A program made the position numbers and the translations under genes. Source: Bacillus sp. FJAT-27264 (GTDB taxonomy: Bacteria > Bacillota > Bacilli > Paenibacillales > Paenibacillaceae). From it: a stretch of DNA of 64,000 bases. Position 1 is the stretch's first letter, and each line of letters starts with the position of its first letter. Under the pieces are notes generated by a model. That model did no database searches, was not told where the DNA came from, and saw only the letters and a list, made by a program, of their open reading frames with translations. Where the stretch lies: positions 87,190 through 151,189 of the forward strand of contig NZ_MAQW01000002.1 of assembly GCF_001682855.1 (NCBI RefSeq). The letters run 5' to 3'. Positions 1 to 9,240 of the stretch are shown here, one piece after another.

Positions 1-801
1 TTGATCCAATCCGTCAATTCGTTTCATATCTTCTGCGGACAGCTCGAAGTCAAAGACCGAAGCGTTCTCGACAATACGGTGTTCTTTGGTCGACTTAGGA
101 ATCGTAACAACACCGTTTTGAAGATCCCAACGCAAGATGATTTGGGCAATGGACTTGCCGTATTTAACTGCAATTTCTTGCAGCTCAGGGTTGTCCAGCA
201 GTTGGCCCTGCATCAGTGGAGACCAGGCCTCGTATTGAATGCCTTGCGCTTTGCAGAAGGCTTGCAGATCTTTTTGCGTCAAGCGCGGGTGATATTCCAT
301 CTGGTTCACCATCGGCTTGATTTCAGCATCTTCGAGCAGGTCTTTTAACTGATGCTCAAGGAAGTTGCTGACTCCAATCGCTTTGACACGTCCCTCTTTA
401 TAAAGAGTCTCCAGCGCTCTCCAGGCTTCCTTATATTTTCCTTTTACAGGCCAATGGATCAGATACAAATCGAGGTATTCCAGACCAAGCTTCTTCAGGC
501 TCAGTTCATATGCAGCAATGGTGGACTCATAACCGAGATCTGCATTCCACACTTTGGACGTCACGAATAGCTCTTCTCTGGAAATACCAGCGGCTTCAAG
601 CCCTTGGCGAATTCCGTTACCTACTCCTTCTTCATTTCCATAGATCGCAGCGGTATCCACACTACGGTAGCCGTGGGCAATTGCTGTTTTCACCGCGTTC
701 TCCAGTTCAGCGCCTTCCTCCACTTGAAATACTCCGAGACCAAACCACGGCATTTTCACCCCATTGGATAGGGTTGTTGTATCTTGCAAATTCTTAGCCA
801 T
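1..801 (-). CDS. Aldo/keto reductase, 3' end cut by window
   Basis: Reading the minus strand from the ATG at 799-801 gives an uninterrupted frame of 267 codons that runs off the window edge. It starts [21 protein letters not shown], less the last residue typical of the family. The aldo/keto reductase catalytic tetrad is visible: Asp and Tyr in [11 protein letters not shown], Lys in FVTSKVW and His in YLIHWPVK. Such enzymes reduce aldehydes and ketones with NADPH in the cytoplasm (family knowledge). It is divergent from an HxlR regulator, a common arrangement in Firmicutes in which the regulator controls the reductase. Only a few C-terminal residues should be missing. Confidence 0.93.
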   Translation of the reverse strand, partial: MAKNLQDTTTLSNGVKMPWFGLGVFQVEEGAELENAVKTAIAHGYRSVDTAAIYGNEEGVGNGIRQGLEAAGISREELFVTSKVWNADLGYESTIAAYELSLKKLGLEYLDLYLIHWPVKGKYKEAWRALETLYKEGRVKAIGVSNFLEHQLKDLLEDAEIKPMVNQMEYHPRLTQKDLQAFCKAQGIQYEAWSPLMQGQLLDNPELQEIAVKYGKSIAQIILRWDLQNGVVTIPKSTKEHRIVENASVFDFELSAEDMKRIDGLDQ

Positions 802-993
802 TCTCTATCTTCCTCCATCTATGATTAATTGCTGAGCTTATAGTATGCCATTCGGCCAAGCTCTAGTCATCAATGCTTGCAAGTGATATGATAGGTTAAA
901 ACATCCCAAATGAATAGTACGCACTTCAAAGTACCATAGTAACTAAAAAGTACCTATGAGGATATCAAGAACCCAACAACTGGAGGAATAACC

Positions 994-1362
994 ATGACAT
1001 TGGTTAAGAAAAAATATAATATTTCGGTGGAGGCCACACTGGAGGTTATTGGCGGGAAATGGAAATGCGTCATCCTCTGCCATTTGACCCATGGCAAAAA
1101 ACGCACTACCGAGCTCAAGCAACTCATGCCTGCTATTACGCAAAAGATGCTGACTCAGCAGCTACGGGAGCTGGAAAGTGACGGTATCATTAACCGGATT
1201 AGCTATAACCAGGTTCCGCCAAAGGTGGAGTACGAGCTGAGTGAGTATGGTGAAAGTCTGAAGTATATCCTCGATTCGCTATGCAATTGGGGCGAGCAGC
1301 ATATTATCAAGCAATATGGCGACAAACATGCGATGCTTGAAGATAGTATTCTCAACAAGTAA
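994..1362 (+). CDS. HxlR-family transcriptional regulator
   Basis: 122 residues, the usual length for HxlR winged-helix regulators. The family signature is clear: an N-terminal ATLEVIGGKWKCVILCHL segment, the recognition helix region TELKQLMPAITQKMLTQQLRELE and the wing ending KVEYELSEYG. A ribosome site GGAGGAATAACC precedes the ATG. HxlR proteins bind DNA as dimers and commonly sense electrophiles or redox stress through cysteines; Cys residues are present at about 26 and 29 (KCVILC). It is divergent from the aldo/keto reductase, so it probably controls that gene. The effector is unknown. Confidence 0.92.
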   Translation: MTLVKKKYNISVEATLEVIGGKWKCVILCHLTHGKKRTTELKQLMPAITQKMLTQQLRELESDGIINRISYNQVPPKVEYELSEYGESLKYILDSLCNWGEQHIIKQYGDKHAMLEDSILNK

Positions 1363-1481
1363 GGCAAGGCATTCCTTGCAGGCTAAGGAGCTGGAGCTGC
1401 TGCTATGTTGCGCAGAATGGGAGCATTGCAGCAGCTATTTGATTGGAGAAGCCGAAGAAGGATTGGATCAACCGACAAAGC

Positions 1482-2345
1482 CTATCTTCTGCTCATATTT
1501 GCAAATCGGGGTCCCGGGTAAAAGCCAACTTTTCTATACAGGTTCTCTGCCTCATTGCCAACAGTCACACAAAGCTTAACGACCTGTGAATACTCGTGGG
1601 CGGTTGCTCTCACATAGTTGAGCATAGCTTCAGCGAGCCGTTTGTTTCTATATTTAGGAAGAACGCATAAATCCCCTATTTCGGCAAAACCGAGGGGCAT
1701 CTTTTCATAGATACCAGCTATACAAAGCCCGGAAATTTCTTGCTTTTGCTCATCAAATACATACATCGAAAGATTGCGGTGCTCATAGACCTTCATCAGA
1801 TGCTGAACATCTGCTATGGCCTTAGCTTCGTCGGGAATACCATAAGTTTCATAGTCAATCCCCCCTGCATATCCCTCTATAAGGATCTTGGCTACCGTGA
1901 CAATATCCGTTGCCTCATCTAGCGGACGAATAGAAAATCTATCCGGCAACACCGTTGTTATACTATCATCAGCCGGACAGCACATCACTTGCCGAATCAC
2001 ACCCAGCTTATACCCGAATGCTAGCAAAATACTGACATCTTGTTGTAAGACTCCATTAATGTGCTTAATATCATGACTGCAACTAAATAACGCTCTCCAA
2101 AAAACCGTTCTGTCAGCAAAAGGTGAGATCAAAAAGGGGTACATTACCGTCCCATCATTGATTATTAACCCGCCAATCCTCACCTCGTCACACAGAATCC
2201 AATAACATTGATCACTGAATTGAGTATCTTGAAGACGTGTATTCCAGTCATACCACATCTCAATATCCGTATCGGCATAGATCACCTGGTACACGGCAAA
2301 GCGTTCTTTGTCTGCTTGTTCCAGTCTATATTTTGGCATATTCAT
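1482..2345 (-). CDS. GNAT family N-acetyltransferase
   Basis: About 287 residues. The C-terminal half is a GNAT acetyl-CoA-binding domain: GDLCVLPKYRNKRLAEAML is motif A with the pyrophosphate loop, and AENLYRKVGF is motif B. The N-terminal half is unlike characterised members and probably forms a substrate-specific or second degenerate GNAT domain. The longer frame begins further upstream at 2387, but the ATG at 2345 (or the one at 2339) is preceded by a GTGGGG/AAGGGAG purine tract and fits better. Substrate unknown. It stands alone between the hxlR gene and a phosphotransferase remnant. Confidence 0.8.
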   Translation of the reverse strand: MNMPKYRLEQADKERFAVYQVIYADTDIEMWYDWNTRLQDTQFSDQCYWILCDEVRIGGLIINDGTVMYPFLISPFADRTVFWRALFSCSHDIKHINGVLQQDVSILLAFGYKLGVIRQVMCCPADDSITTVLPDRFSIRPLDEATDIVTVAKILIEGYAGGIDYETYGIPDEAKAIADVQHLMKVYEHRNLSMYVFDEQKQEISGLCIAGIYEKMPLGFAEIGDLCVLPKYRNKRLAEAMLNYVRATAHEYSQVVKLCVTVGNEAENLYRKVGFYPGPRFANMSRR

Positions 2346-2483
2346 CCCCACTTTAGATCGCTCCCTTCTGCATATCGACTTGATCATACAGCTTGTTATA
2401 TTTAAATATTCTCGCCGAACACTACACGTTGTACCAATACATTGGATGCTCGGTATAATGCCCGTAAGCAGCCTTAACCCACA

Positions 2484-3170
2484 TCAGAACGAGTAGTACA
2501 CCTCTTTGCCATCTAGAAAATCTCGACAATGCGTACTGCATACTTTTGCAGCGTCCTCTTTAATCCACCCATTCTTCTCCGGATCATTAATGAAAAATGC
2601 ATAACTAATGAAAATATCCATAAATATTTGTCCTTCGATATATCGGATATCCTCAAAAGAAAAGTTCGCTTTTGAAGCATAACCCTCCAAAAAGGGTGTT
2701 CGCAGCTCACTTTTTAGCATGGAAGAGGCGCTGCCCAAGTCAAAGAAAAAATATCCGTATCCAAACAAACAAAAATCTATTAACGAAGGGTTTCCTTCAG
2801 AGACTACGATATTCCCCAATTGATAATCCGCATGAATAACACCCCAGGAATCTTCTCTTGCATCCAATTCGGTGATTTGCTCTTTCACAATGAGTAGAAC
2901 GCTTGTAATTACATCATAGTCTCCCTGATTGAGACTACCATGTTCCACCCCTTGCCAGAGCTCTGTTAATGCTTCTTCAATCCTTGCAGCATCATAAAGT
3001 GGTCTATATAACTCCTGTGGAACTAATGTCTGAGAGAATTTATGTAATCTGGCTACATCTTCTCCTAATTTATCTACGATCTGCGTGATATTATCTTCCT
3101 CTAGCGTAAGTGTCGACCCTTCGATCCACTCAAGAAGAGTTGCAAATGTCGCCCTCTTTTCTGAATAAAA
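2484..3170 (-). pseudogene. Phosphotransferase (APH/choline-kinase fold), N-terminus lost
   Basis: The minus-strand frame is open from just after a TGA at 3171-3173 to the stop at 2484. It encodes the C-terminal three quarters of an APH-like kinase: the hinge TLLEWIEG, the catalytic loop WGVIHADYQLGNIV (Brenner-type HxDxxxxN) and the Mg-binding IDFCLFGYG, where the usual DxD Asp pair is present only as IDF. The N-terminal lobe with the ATP-binding beta strands is absent and no good start with a ribosome site is seen; the GTG at 2948 would leave half a kinase. I call it a 5'-truncated pseudogene. Confidence 0.72.
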
Positions 3171-3802
3171 TCAATCAACCTTAGTCTACCAATCATTGAT
3201 TATATTTGATTTAGAAAAAATGGTTATAAACTAAACTCTATTCTTTTAACCCGATTTAAATTCGTTCCAATCCCCCATTTAAATACAATTTTCTAAATCT
3301 AGTTGACAAATATTTCACTTTTGTATTATCCTTAATTTTACATAGATACCAAAGATTTTTAATACTACCGCAACAATACTCACATTATTGTGACAGATGA
3401 ACGTCTGTTATCTACCTTGCACCTCCCCATATCCGACGCACTCTATAACTTCCAAATAACTGTACTCCGCTGATTTACGCTTCCCTCTTCTAGACCTACA
3501 ACCTACCCACACTTATTTGCGTATAAATCTATTTTGTTGTCTTCCCCTGTCCATTTTGCTAGACTCGTTAATCTTCTAAAAATAATAGATAGCGCTTACA
3601 TACTATGTTATATACCACTCACGATAGTCGCAATTCTGTGTAGAACAGAAAGGATGAGAGTGATGGGCGTGAATAGGCATGGCTGCGCAGCAAAATGGAT
3701 GAGGGACAAAGAAATACAAATGAAAGGGCGTGGTCCGCCTGGAGAGGAGGGTATGGATAGGCTACTAGATTTTAAAATTCAAACCAAAAAGGAGAATTTG
3801 TG
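3171..3802. other. AT-rich intergenic region upstream of chitinase
   Basis: About 630 bases with no gene I can support. A TTGACA at 3303-3308 followed 17 bases later by TTATCC could be a weak plus-strand promoter. A short open frame at 3534-3803 has no family resemblance and is low in coding character. The left edge coincides with the point where the phosphotransferase loses its N-terminus, so a deletion or insertion junction probably lies near 3171. Confidence 0.5.
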
Positions 3803-5356
3803 ATGAACAAAAATCGAGTTAGCACTACCCCATCTATCAGTAAAATAGTTACGCTCCTCTTCTTATCTTTCATTCTTGTCGCTTCGAGCCTTGTCGTGGG
3901 GCCAGCACAGCAGGCCGATGCCGCTCCTCTTCCTAAAAAAATCATCGCTTATGTAGCCGGCTGGGCCAACTTGACCGCGAATGATATCAAAGCAGAGCAA
4001 TTGTCTCATATCAATTACTCCTTTGCCCTGATCTCCAACGGCAGAGCCACTATTACGAATAATGACCGTACGAATCTGCAAACTATGGTAGGACTGAAAT
4101 CCAGAAATCCGGATTTAAAGGTTCTATTATCTGTCGGGGGCTGGGGTGCGAACGGTTTTTCTGATGCTGCACTGACAGACGCCTCCCGTACAACCTTTGC
4201 CGACAGTCTTGTGCAACTGGTGACTGCCAATAACTTGGATGGCGTCGATCTGGACTGGGAATATCCAACTAACCCTGCAGCAGGCACAACCGCACGGCCG
4301 CAGGATAAACAAAATTTCACCTTGCTTCTCTCAAAGGTTCGCGACAAACTGAACGCGCAGGGGCAAATTAATGGCAAGCAGTACCTGCTGACTATTGCCG
4401 CTGGAGCCAGCAGCAGCTATCTGAATGGCGTAGAAATCAATAATATCACGCCACTGCTGGACTGGATCAATCTGATGACGTACGATTTCCACGGAAGCTG
4501 GGATGCGACCACTGGTCACCATACGAATTTGTCCGGAAGAGATATTAGTGTAACCTCCGCGGTCAATTTGTTCCGAAATGGCGGCGTTCCCGCAAGCAAA
4601 CTGGTCATTGGCGGTGCCTTTTACGGCCGGTCCTGGACAGGTGTGCAGAATAGCAATAATGGCCTCGACAGGCCTGGTTCCGGGGGCTTCGAACCTGATT
4701 ACAACACGATTGTCAGCCAATATTTGAATAAAAACGGATACACACGGTATTGGGACAGCAGTGCACAAGCCCCTTACCTGTTTAATGGAAATACCTTTAT
4801 CTCTTATGACGATCCACAATCTCTCACTCTGAAGGTACAATATGTGAAGAACAATGCTCTGGGCGGCATTATGTTCTGGGAATACAGCAATGACAGATCT
4901 GGTGCACTGCTTCAGGCCATTTACTCAGAGGTAACTGGTAATGTGACACCCAATCCAACTGGATACTCCTACCTGGTTGCCCAAGCCAATCAGCAAATCG
5001 TCTCTGCTGAAAACTACGGTAATGAGCAATTGGTCGCCAACAGAGCAACCGCAGGAGACTGGGAGCTTTTTGAATTAGTTACGAACTCGGATGGCACAGT
5101 GTCCCTCAAGTCCAAAATCAATAGTAGGTATGTCACCGCTGATCTCAATACAGGTGGTGCACTGATCGCCAAAGCAACAACCATCCAGCAGTGGGAGAAG
5201 TTTAATCGTGTAGATTTAGGAAATGGCACGATTGCCCTGCAAGCGCTGGCCAATAACTTGTATGTTACCGCTGACTTAAATAACGGGGGCAAGCTGGTTG
5301 CCAGCCGCACTGCTGTGGGTGGAGCCTGGGAGGCTTTCCGGGTGAGCAACAACTAA
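3803..5356 (+). CDS. Secreted GH18 chitinase with C-terminal beta-trefoil domain
   Basis: About 517 residues. A signal peptide (charged start, hydrophobic LLFLSFILVASSLVVG, then AQQADA|A) targets it outside the cell. The GH18 barrel follows, with SVGGWG and the catalytic DGVDLDWE (Glu at about 153) and MTYDFHG; it hydrolyses chitin. After about residue 385 comes a domain with two similar units, each containing YVTADLN-GG-L-A and a W-F/E-F motif, like fascin/ricin-type trefoil repeats, probably for carbohydrate binding. The ribosome site AAGGAG lies 8 bases before the chosen ATG; the in-frame GTG at 3800 is too close. A terminator follows. Confidence 0.95.
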   Translation: MNKNRVSTTPSISKIVTLLFLSFILVASSLVVGPAQQADAAPLPKKIIAYVAGWANLTANDIKAEQLSHINYSFALISNGRATITNNDRTNLQTMVGLKSRNPDLKVLLSVGGWGANGFSDAALTDASRTTFADSLVQLVTANNLDGVDLDWEYPTNPAAGTTARPQDKQNFTLLLSKVRDKLNAQGQINGKQYLLTIAAGASSSYLNGVEINNITPLLDWINLMTYDFHGSWDATTGHHTNLSGRDISVTSAVNLFRNGGVPASKLVIGGAFYGRSWTGVQNSNNGLDRPGSGGFEPDYNTIVSQYLNKNGYTRYWDSSAQAPYLFNGNTFISYDDPQSLTLKVQYVKNNALGGIMFWEYSNDRSGALLQAIYSEVTGNVTPNPTGYSYLVAQANQQIVSAENYGNEQLVANRATAGDWELFELVTNSDGTVSLKSKINSRYVTADLNTGGALIAKATTIQQWEKFNRVDLGNGTIALQALANNLYVTADLNNGGKLVASRTAVGGAWEAFRVSNN

Positions 5357-5402
5357 TCGAGGGGCATGGGAGCAGCAGGCCTTCACCTTAATGAAAGGTA
5401 GA

Positions 5403-5440
5403 ATCTCTGCGTGATCTGCTCGATGAGCAGAGATATTTTT
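5403..5440 (+). terminator. Rho-independent terminator after chitinase
   Basis: The arms ATCTCTGC (5403-5410) and GCAGAGAT (5427-5434) pair and are followed by ATTTTT. It is positioned to end the chitinase transcript. Confidence 0.75.
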
Positions 5441-5451
5441 ACAAGCACAGT

Positions 5452-5495
5452 AAAAGCCAGCCGGTCTCCAGTAACAAGGGGACTCGCTGGCTTTT
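5452..5495. terminator. Second hairpin, possible bidirectional terminator
   Basis: AAAAGCCAGC (5452-5461) pairs with GCTGGCTTTT (5486-5495) around a 24-base loop, giving A- and T-flanks on both strands. It sits between the convergent chitinase and OsmC genes and could serve either side. Confidence 0.55.
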
Positions 5496-5609
5496 CAATG
5501 ATAGGTGTACATTTAATTGCTAATGAACGCTGTCAGCTGCTCTATCGTCCGCTTAATGTACATAGCCCCTCTCATAAATCAATTGTAGAACGCTAGACCT
5601 TTGCAATCA

Positions 5610-6098
5610 TCACCAATCCAAACCATGCGCTTCAATAAAGTTACTGGTTGCATCTTCCCCATTATCAATAGATACTTTGCCTGTTGTTCCCACTGGAACG
5701 CCCGCTTTGATGAGCAATTGACCAACATGACACTTCTCTTCCGCTTGTAAAATCAATGCTTCCGCTGCGGTAACGTGTTCAGCTGTCGCATCGGAAGATA
5801 AAATAATATGCGGATGGTGGTTGATGCTGAGCTGTTCTCCTTTAGATACTGTACCTTCTGTGTCCATGATAAACCCGGAGACCGGCAGTTGGCTTCGGTC
5901 GAGCATATAAGACAGGGTCATCGTATAACAAGCAACGGCCGAAGACATCAGCAATTGTTGGGGTTCTGCCCCTTCCCCGCTGCCGCCTTTAAGAACAGGG
6001 ATTGCAATCTGCGTCTTTAGATTCTCACTTGAAATCCGGCCGTCCCCCTTTGCTCCTTTATACCAAACAGCGTTCATATTAATGGTTGTATCCGCCAT
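5610..6098 (-). CDS. OsmC-family peroxiredoxin-like protein
   Basis: About 162 residues. The family core includes GGSGEGAEPQQLLMSSAVACYTMTL, with one conserved Cys in VACYTM, and the second redox Cys in AEEKCHVGQ. OsmC/Ohr proteins reduce organic hydroperoxides with a cysteine pair. The start MADTT is chosen because GAGGAG lies 8 bases upstream, inside the end of the thioredoxin-like gene, so the two are translationally coupled. It is the last gene of a trxB-rhodanese-thioredoxin-OsmC operon, which points to thiol or sulfane-sulfur chemistry. Confidence 0.9.
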   Translation of the reverse strand: MADTTINMNAVWYKGAKGDGRISSENLKTQIAIPVLKGGSGEGAEPQQLLMSSAVACYTMTLSYMLDRSQLPVSGFIMDTEGTVSKGEQLSINHHPHIILSSDATAEHVTAAEALILQAEEKCHVGQLLIKAGVPVGTTGKVSIDNGEDATSNFIEAHGLDW

Positions 6099-6103
6099 TT
6101 CCA

Positions 6104-6445
6104 TCACTCCTCTTCATTTACTAACATATAGATCTGATCTAATTGCTCCCGCAGCCGGTCGAAGACTACAAACCGGTCGGCTCTGATGTACTCCCTCTGG
6201 CCTGCCATTAGCAGCATCACAGGCACTGTGAAAATCAAAAATTGTGACGCCACCTCTTCCACCACATTAGCATCAATATGTCCGAGGTGAATTTCCGGGT
6301 ATGCGTCCAGCAGTTCCCTTAGCTTGGGCAAGATCGCATGGCATACACTGCACTCTGGTCTGGACACGTACAGGAAGCTCAGCTCATGCTTTTCAAGAAA
6401 ATCATCAGCCATTTCGATTGAAGTTATTTCTGTAATTTCTTTCAT
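6104..6445 (-). CDS. Thioredoxin-family protein with CSVC motif
   Basis: 113 residues with a thioredoxin fold: the redox motif is RPECSVCHAILPKL and the cis-proline segment is FTVPVMLLM. The CxxC is CSVC rather than CGPC, so its redox potential and partner probably differ from housekeeping thioredoxin. It overlaps the upstream rhodanese by four bases (ATGA) and its stop overlaps the OsmC ribosome site, so all three are co-translated. A role accepting electrons from the TrxB encoded upstream is likely but inferred. Confidence 0.88.
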   Translation of the reverse strand: MKEITEITSIEMADDFLEKHELSFLYVSRPECSVCHAILPKLRELLDAYPEIHLGHIDANVVEEVASQFLIFTVPVMLLMAGQREYIRADRFVVFDRLREQLDQIYMLVNEEE

Positions 6446-6840
6446 ACGGAACCTCCATTCAAAGGTTCTTGAACACTGCTTAAGTGTCTTAGAACCGGGC
6501 CGTGGACCGCATACAATCGGCGAAATCCCCTTCTGTGCAGAATCCGAGCGGCCTTTTTGCTTTTACAATAATTATCCGCCAGAATCATCACTGCATCCCC
6601 GGACGATAAACTCTGATTCCACACAAAAGGTAAGCGGCCCAGCGATATGTTAATCGTGTCAGGGATGTGTTCCTTGTCGTATAAAACGGCATCCCTGACA
6701 TCGAGTACTTTAATAGAGGATGGCAAAGCCATCAGACTGTCCTGTAAGTTCATTCGCAAGCACGATAACGATGGAACCGGCCAAAGCTGAAGCACCATCC
6801 ATATTAGACCGACAATAAGTGCTGTATATATAATAATCAT
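6442..6840 (-). CDS. Membrane-anchored rhodanese-domain protein
   Basis: 132 residues. An N-terminal hydrophobic helix (MIIIYTALIVGLIWMVLQLW) anchors a single rhodanese domain: VLDVRDAVLYDKEHIPDTINI is the usual N-terminal signature and the active-site loop is DNYCKSKKAA with the sulfur-carrying Cys. Rhodaneses transfer sulfane sulfur as a Cys persulfide. It follows trxB by 15 bases and overlaps the thioredoxin gene. The loop departs from the common CxxGxR form, so substrate specificity is uncertain. Confidence 0.87.
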   Translation of the reverse strand: MIIIYTALIVGLIWMVLQLWPVPSLSCLRMNLQDSLMALPSSIKVLDVRDAVLYDKEHIPDTINISLGRLPFVWNQSLSSGDAVMILADNYCKSKKAARILHRRGFRRLYAVHGPVLRHLSSVQEPLNGGSV

Positions 6841-6855
6841 GTCTTTGACTATCGC

Positions 6856-7782
6856 TTAATGTCCTAGCGCTTCGACAAACTTCTCACTGTCAATGGCGGC
6901 CATACTGCCGCTGCCTGCCGCGGTAATGGCTTGCCGATAACGGCTGTCCTGCACATCGCCACAAGCGAAGACCCCGGGGATATTCGTCTCTGAAGTGCCT
7001 GGCACCGTTACGATATATCCGTTGTCATCTGTTGTGATCTGTCCATTCAGAAAGCCTGTGTTAGGTCTGTGCCCAATCGCCACGAATACACCGTCCGCAT
7101 GAATCACTTCTTCTTCCCCAGTAGTATTGTTGATGACTCTCAGTCCCGAGACTCCCCGCTCACCAGCAGTAACTTCTACGGGTGTTTTACCCAGCGCCCA
7201 TTGTATCTTTTCATTGGCACGGGCACGATCCTGCATGATTTTAGAAGCTCGCAATTCCTCACGCCGGTGAACCACCGTGACTTTGGAAGCAAAGCGTGTC
7301 AGGAAGTTGGCTTCCTCCAGCGCAGTATCTCCCCCGCCGACTACGATGAGCTCTTTACCACGGAAAAAGAATCCGTCACAGGTAGCGCATGTACTTACGC
7401 CACGTCCGACATTTTCTTGTTCGCCCGGAATTCCCAGGTACTTGGCGCTTGCCCCAGTAGAGATAATCAATGTTTCCGTTACAATCTCACCTTTGCCCTC
7501 CACTTGCAGCTTAAATGGGCGTTCGGATAAGTCTGCATGATTCACCCAGCCTGTAAAAAACTCTGCGCCGAAGCGCTCGGCTTGTTTACGCATATTGTCC
7601 ATCAGCTCGGGCCCCATAATGCCTTCTGGGAAGCCGGGAAAATTCTCGATCTCAGTTGTAGTGGTTAATTGACCTCCTGGTTCGGGTCCTTCGATCACCA
7701 GTGGATTCATATTGGCACGAGCCAGATAGATCGCTGCGGTCAGCCCGGCAGGACCTGTACCTACGATTACGGATTTATACAT
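6856..7782 (-). CDS. trxB: Thioredoxin-disulfide reductase
   Basis: 308 residues from the chosen ATG, which has GGAGG upstream; the frame extends further 5' without a better start. The flavoprotein reduces thioredoxin with NADPH. Visible are the FAD dinucleotide fold VGTGPAGLTAAIYLA, the redox CATC in STCATCDGFF, the NADPH fold VVGGGDTALEEA and the FAD-binding ACGDVQD. It leads the operon trxB-rhodanese-thioredoxin-OsmC. About 80 bases upstream lies a palindromic operator shared with two other promoters in this window. Confidence 0.97.
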   Translation of the reverse strand: MYKSVIVGTGPAGLTAAIYLARANMNPLVIEGPEPGGQLTTTTEIENFPGFPEGIMGPELMDNMRKQAERFGAEFFTGWVNHADLSERPFKLQVEGKGEIVTETLIISTGASAKYLGIPGEQENVGRGVSTCATCDGFFFRGKELIVVGGGDTALEEANFLTRFASKVTVVHRREELRASKIMQDRARANEKIQWALGKTPVEVTAGERGVSGLRVINNTTGEEEVIHADGVFVAIGHRPNTGFLNGQITTDDNGYIVTVPGTSETNIPGVFACGDVQDSRYRQAITAAGSGSMAAIDSEKFVEALGH

Positions 7783-7861
7783 TTTGCACCCCTCCATGTT
7801 CATCATCATGCTGGTACGCTTCATTTTAAATTTGCTACTCACTTACAACCCTTAAATAACT

Positions 7862-7884
7862 ATTCAATTGAATAATTGAATTAT
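7862..7884. promoter_or_regulatory. Operator-like palindrome, copy 1 (trxB promoter)
   Basis: TTCAATT-GAAT-AATTGAA inverted repeat inside a 23-base sequence that also occurs at 9914 and 11464 without any mismatch. It has the size and symmetry of ArsR-family operators and lies upstream of trxB. The ArsR-rhodanese protein encoded at 9241-9894 is the obvious candidate to bind it (inference). Confidence 0.75.
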
Positions 7885-7982
7885 AATCCTGATAGGTTCC
7901 TTCGTCAAGCACAAGTTAATATTACAATTTTAAGTGCTTCATTCTTCGCTTCATTGCTTCTTAACCGTCGTTTACCAACAAC

Positions 7983-8007
7983 AAAAACACGGCCTCAAGC
8001 GGCCGTG
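7983..8007 (-). terminator. Terminator of the amine oxidase unit
   Basis: CACGGCC (7988-7994) pairs with GGCCGTG (8001-8007) around a six-base loop. On the minus strand a T-run follows the stem, 30 bases past the amine oxidase stop. Confidence 0.75.
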
Positions 8008-8036
8008 CTCCGAATTAACTCTATACTCGTACAGAC

Positions 8037-9170
8037 TCATGCATGTGTTTGGTACAACTGAATGACTTTAGAAACCGCCTGTTCAGCTGACTGAAGCGCA
8101 CCTTCCAGATGCCCGCCGTGTTCAGGTGAGGTTTCGGTTCCGGCAAAAAAGATTTTCCGGTTCCAAGTTCCCGATCCACTCAAACGCCCATAATTAGGGA
8201 AATCAGCGAGTGGTGTGGAATCCTCTTCCACAGCTGTCTCGGGGTCCATCGACCAATCTTTGTAAAGGAGCGCGCTCATCTCTTCAGCAGAAGGACCGAA
8301 GAGACGCGACAACTGCTCAATCACAAGGTTGAGGACCTTGTCCTCCCCCAGTTCCCGTCGCAGCTCTGCCTTCATTCCGAAGAAACCAAAAAGCGCACCG
8401 GAGCCTGTGACTGGTGAGGCATCATGAATCTCCTGCAGCGGTCCAACCCAACTGGAAACAAGACCGGAAAGACCATCTTGCCGCCAAAAAGGAGTGTCAT
8501 AGACGGCAACCACCTTGGCCTGCCCTGCCATCCAGGTCGGTTTGTTCATCAGGCTGGTCATAAGTTCAGATGGAAGAGCCGGTGAGAATGCAATATGACG
8601 TGCCACTAGTCGAGGTGGCAACGCCAAGATTACTGCACTTGCGGTTATGCTTCTCTGTGTACCATTAGGAAACTCCGCTTCAAGGGTAATCGCCCGATCC
8701 TCGCCAGCCCGAATCGTGGTTACCCGCGTGTTCAGTCGGATTGTACCTGGTGGAAGTGTAGCTGCAACGGCATCAATAAGACACTACACCCCACCGGTGA
8801 GGCGTATAGACCGTTCCACTGCACCTTCTGCCAGCAAAAACCGCTGTGCGGGTTCATGCTTGTATCGCTCGGATAACATGGCTCCTTCGGTATGCTGAGC
8901 AAAAACATCTAAACCTAGCTCTTGGACCAGACTGGTAATCATCGGCTCATATTGCGGCCAGAACCATGTTGGTCCAAGGTCAAACTTGCCGAGTTCGGGC
9001 TTGTCCGGGGCTACTTGGCTTAAGACTCTACCGCCGAACCGCTCCCGTGATTCCAGAACCACGCAAGGAATTCCTTGTGAAATAAGCAAAGACGCCGCAC
9101 GTAGTCCGCTTAATCCAGCTCCGACGATAACCACTGGTTCCTTACTCTTATTTTCTCTCTGTAATTTCAC
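8037..9170 (-). pseudogene. Flavin amine oxidase interrupted by one in-frame TAG
   Basis: The frame encodes a flavin-containing amine oxidase: PVVIVGAGLSGLRAA (FAD), RFGGRV, GPTWFWP, and at the C-terminus IFFAGTETSPEHGGHLEGAL. A single in-frame TAG at 8784-8786 splits it between LTGGV and CLIDAVAA; family members often have Gln there (GGxQxLI), so a CAG to TAG change explains it. No frameshift is needed and reading continues in the same frame on both sides. The likely start is the GTG at 9170 with GGAGG upstream. It follows the ArsR-rhodanese gene. Function is probably lost unless the codon is read through. Confidence 0.85.
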
Positions 9171-9240
9171 CCTCAATAAACCTCCAATAATAATTACAAA
9201 AGCGTAGTAAATGCTCTCGATCTCACATCGCTTGAATTCA

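Noticed and set aside
3534..3803. 89-residue frame before the chitinase
   Set aside because: No ribosome site or coding composition, and it ends at the chitinase start.
8784..8786. TAG in the amine oxidase as a recoded amino acid (pyrrolysine or similar)
   Set aside because: No pyrrolysine genes are seen, amine oxidases have no such residue, and a CAG to TAG change explains it.
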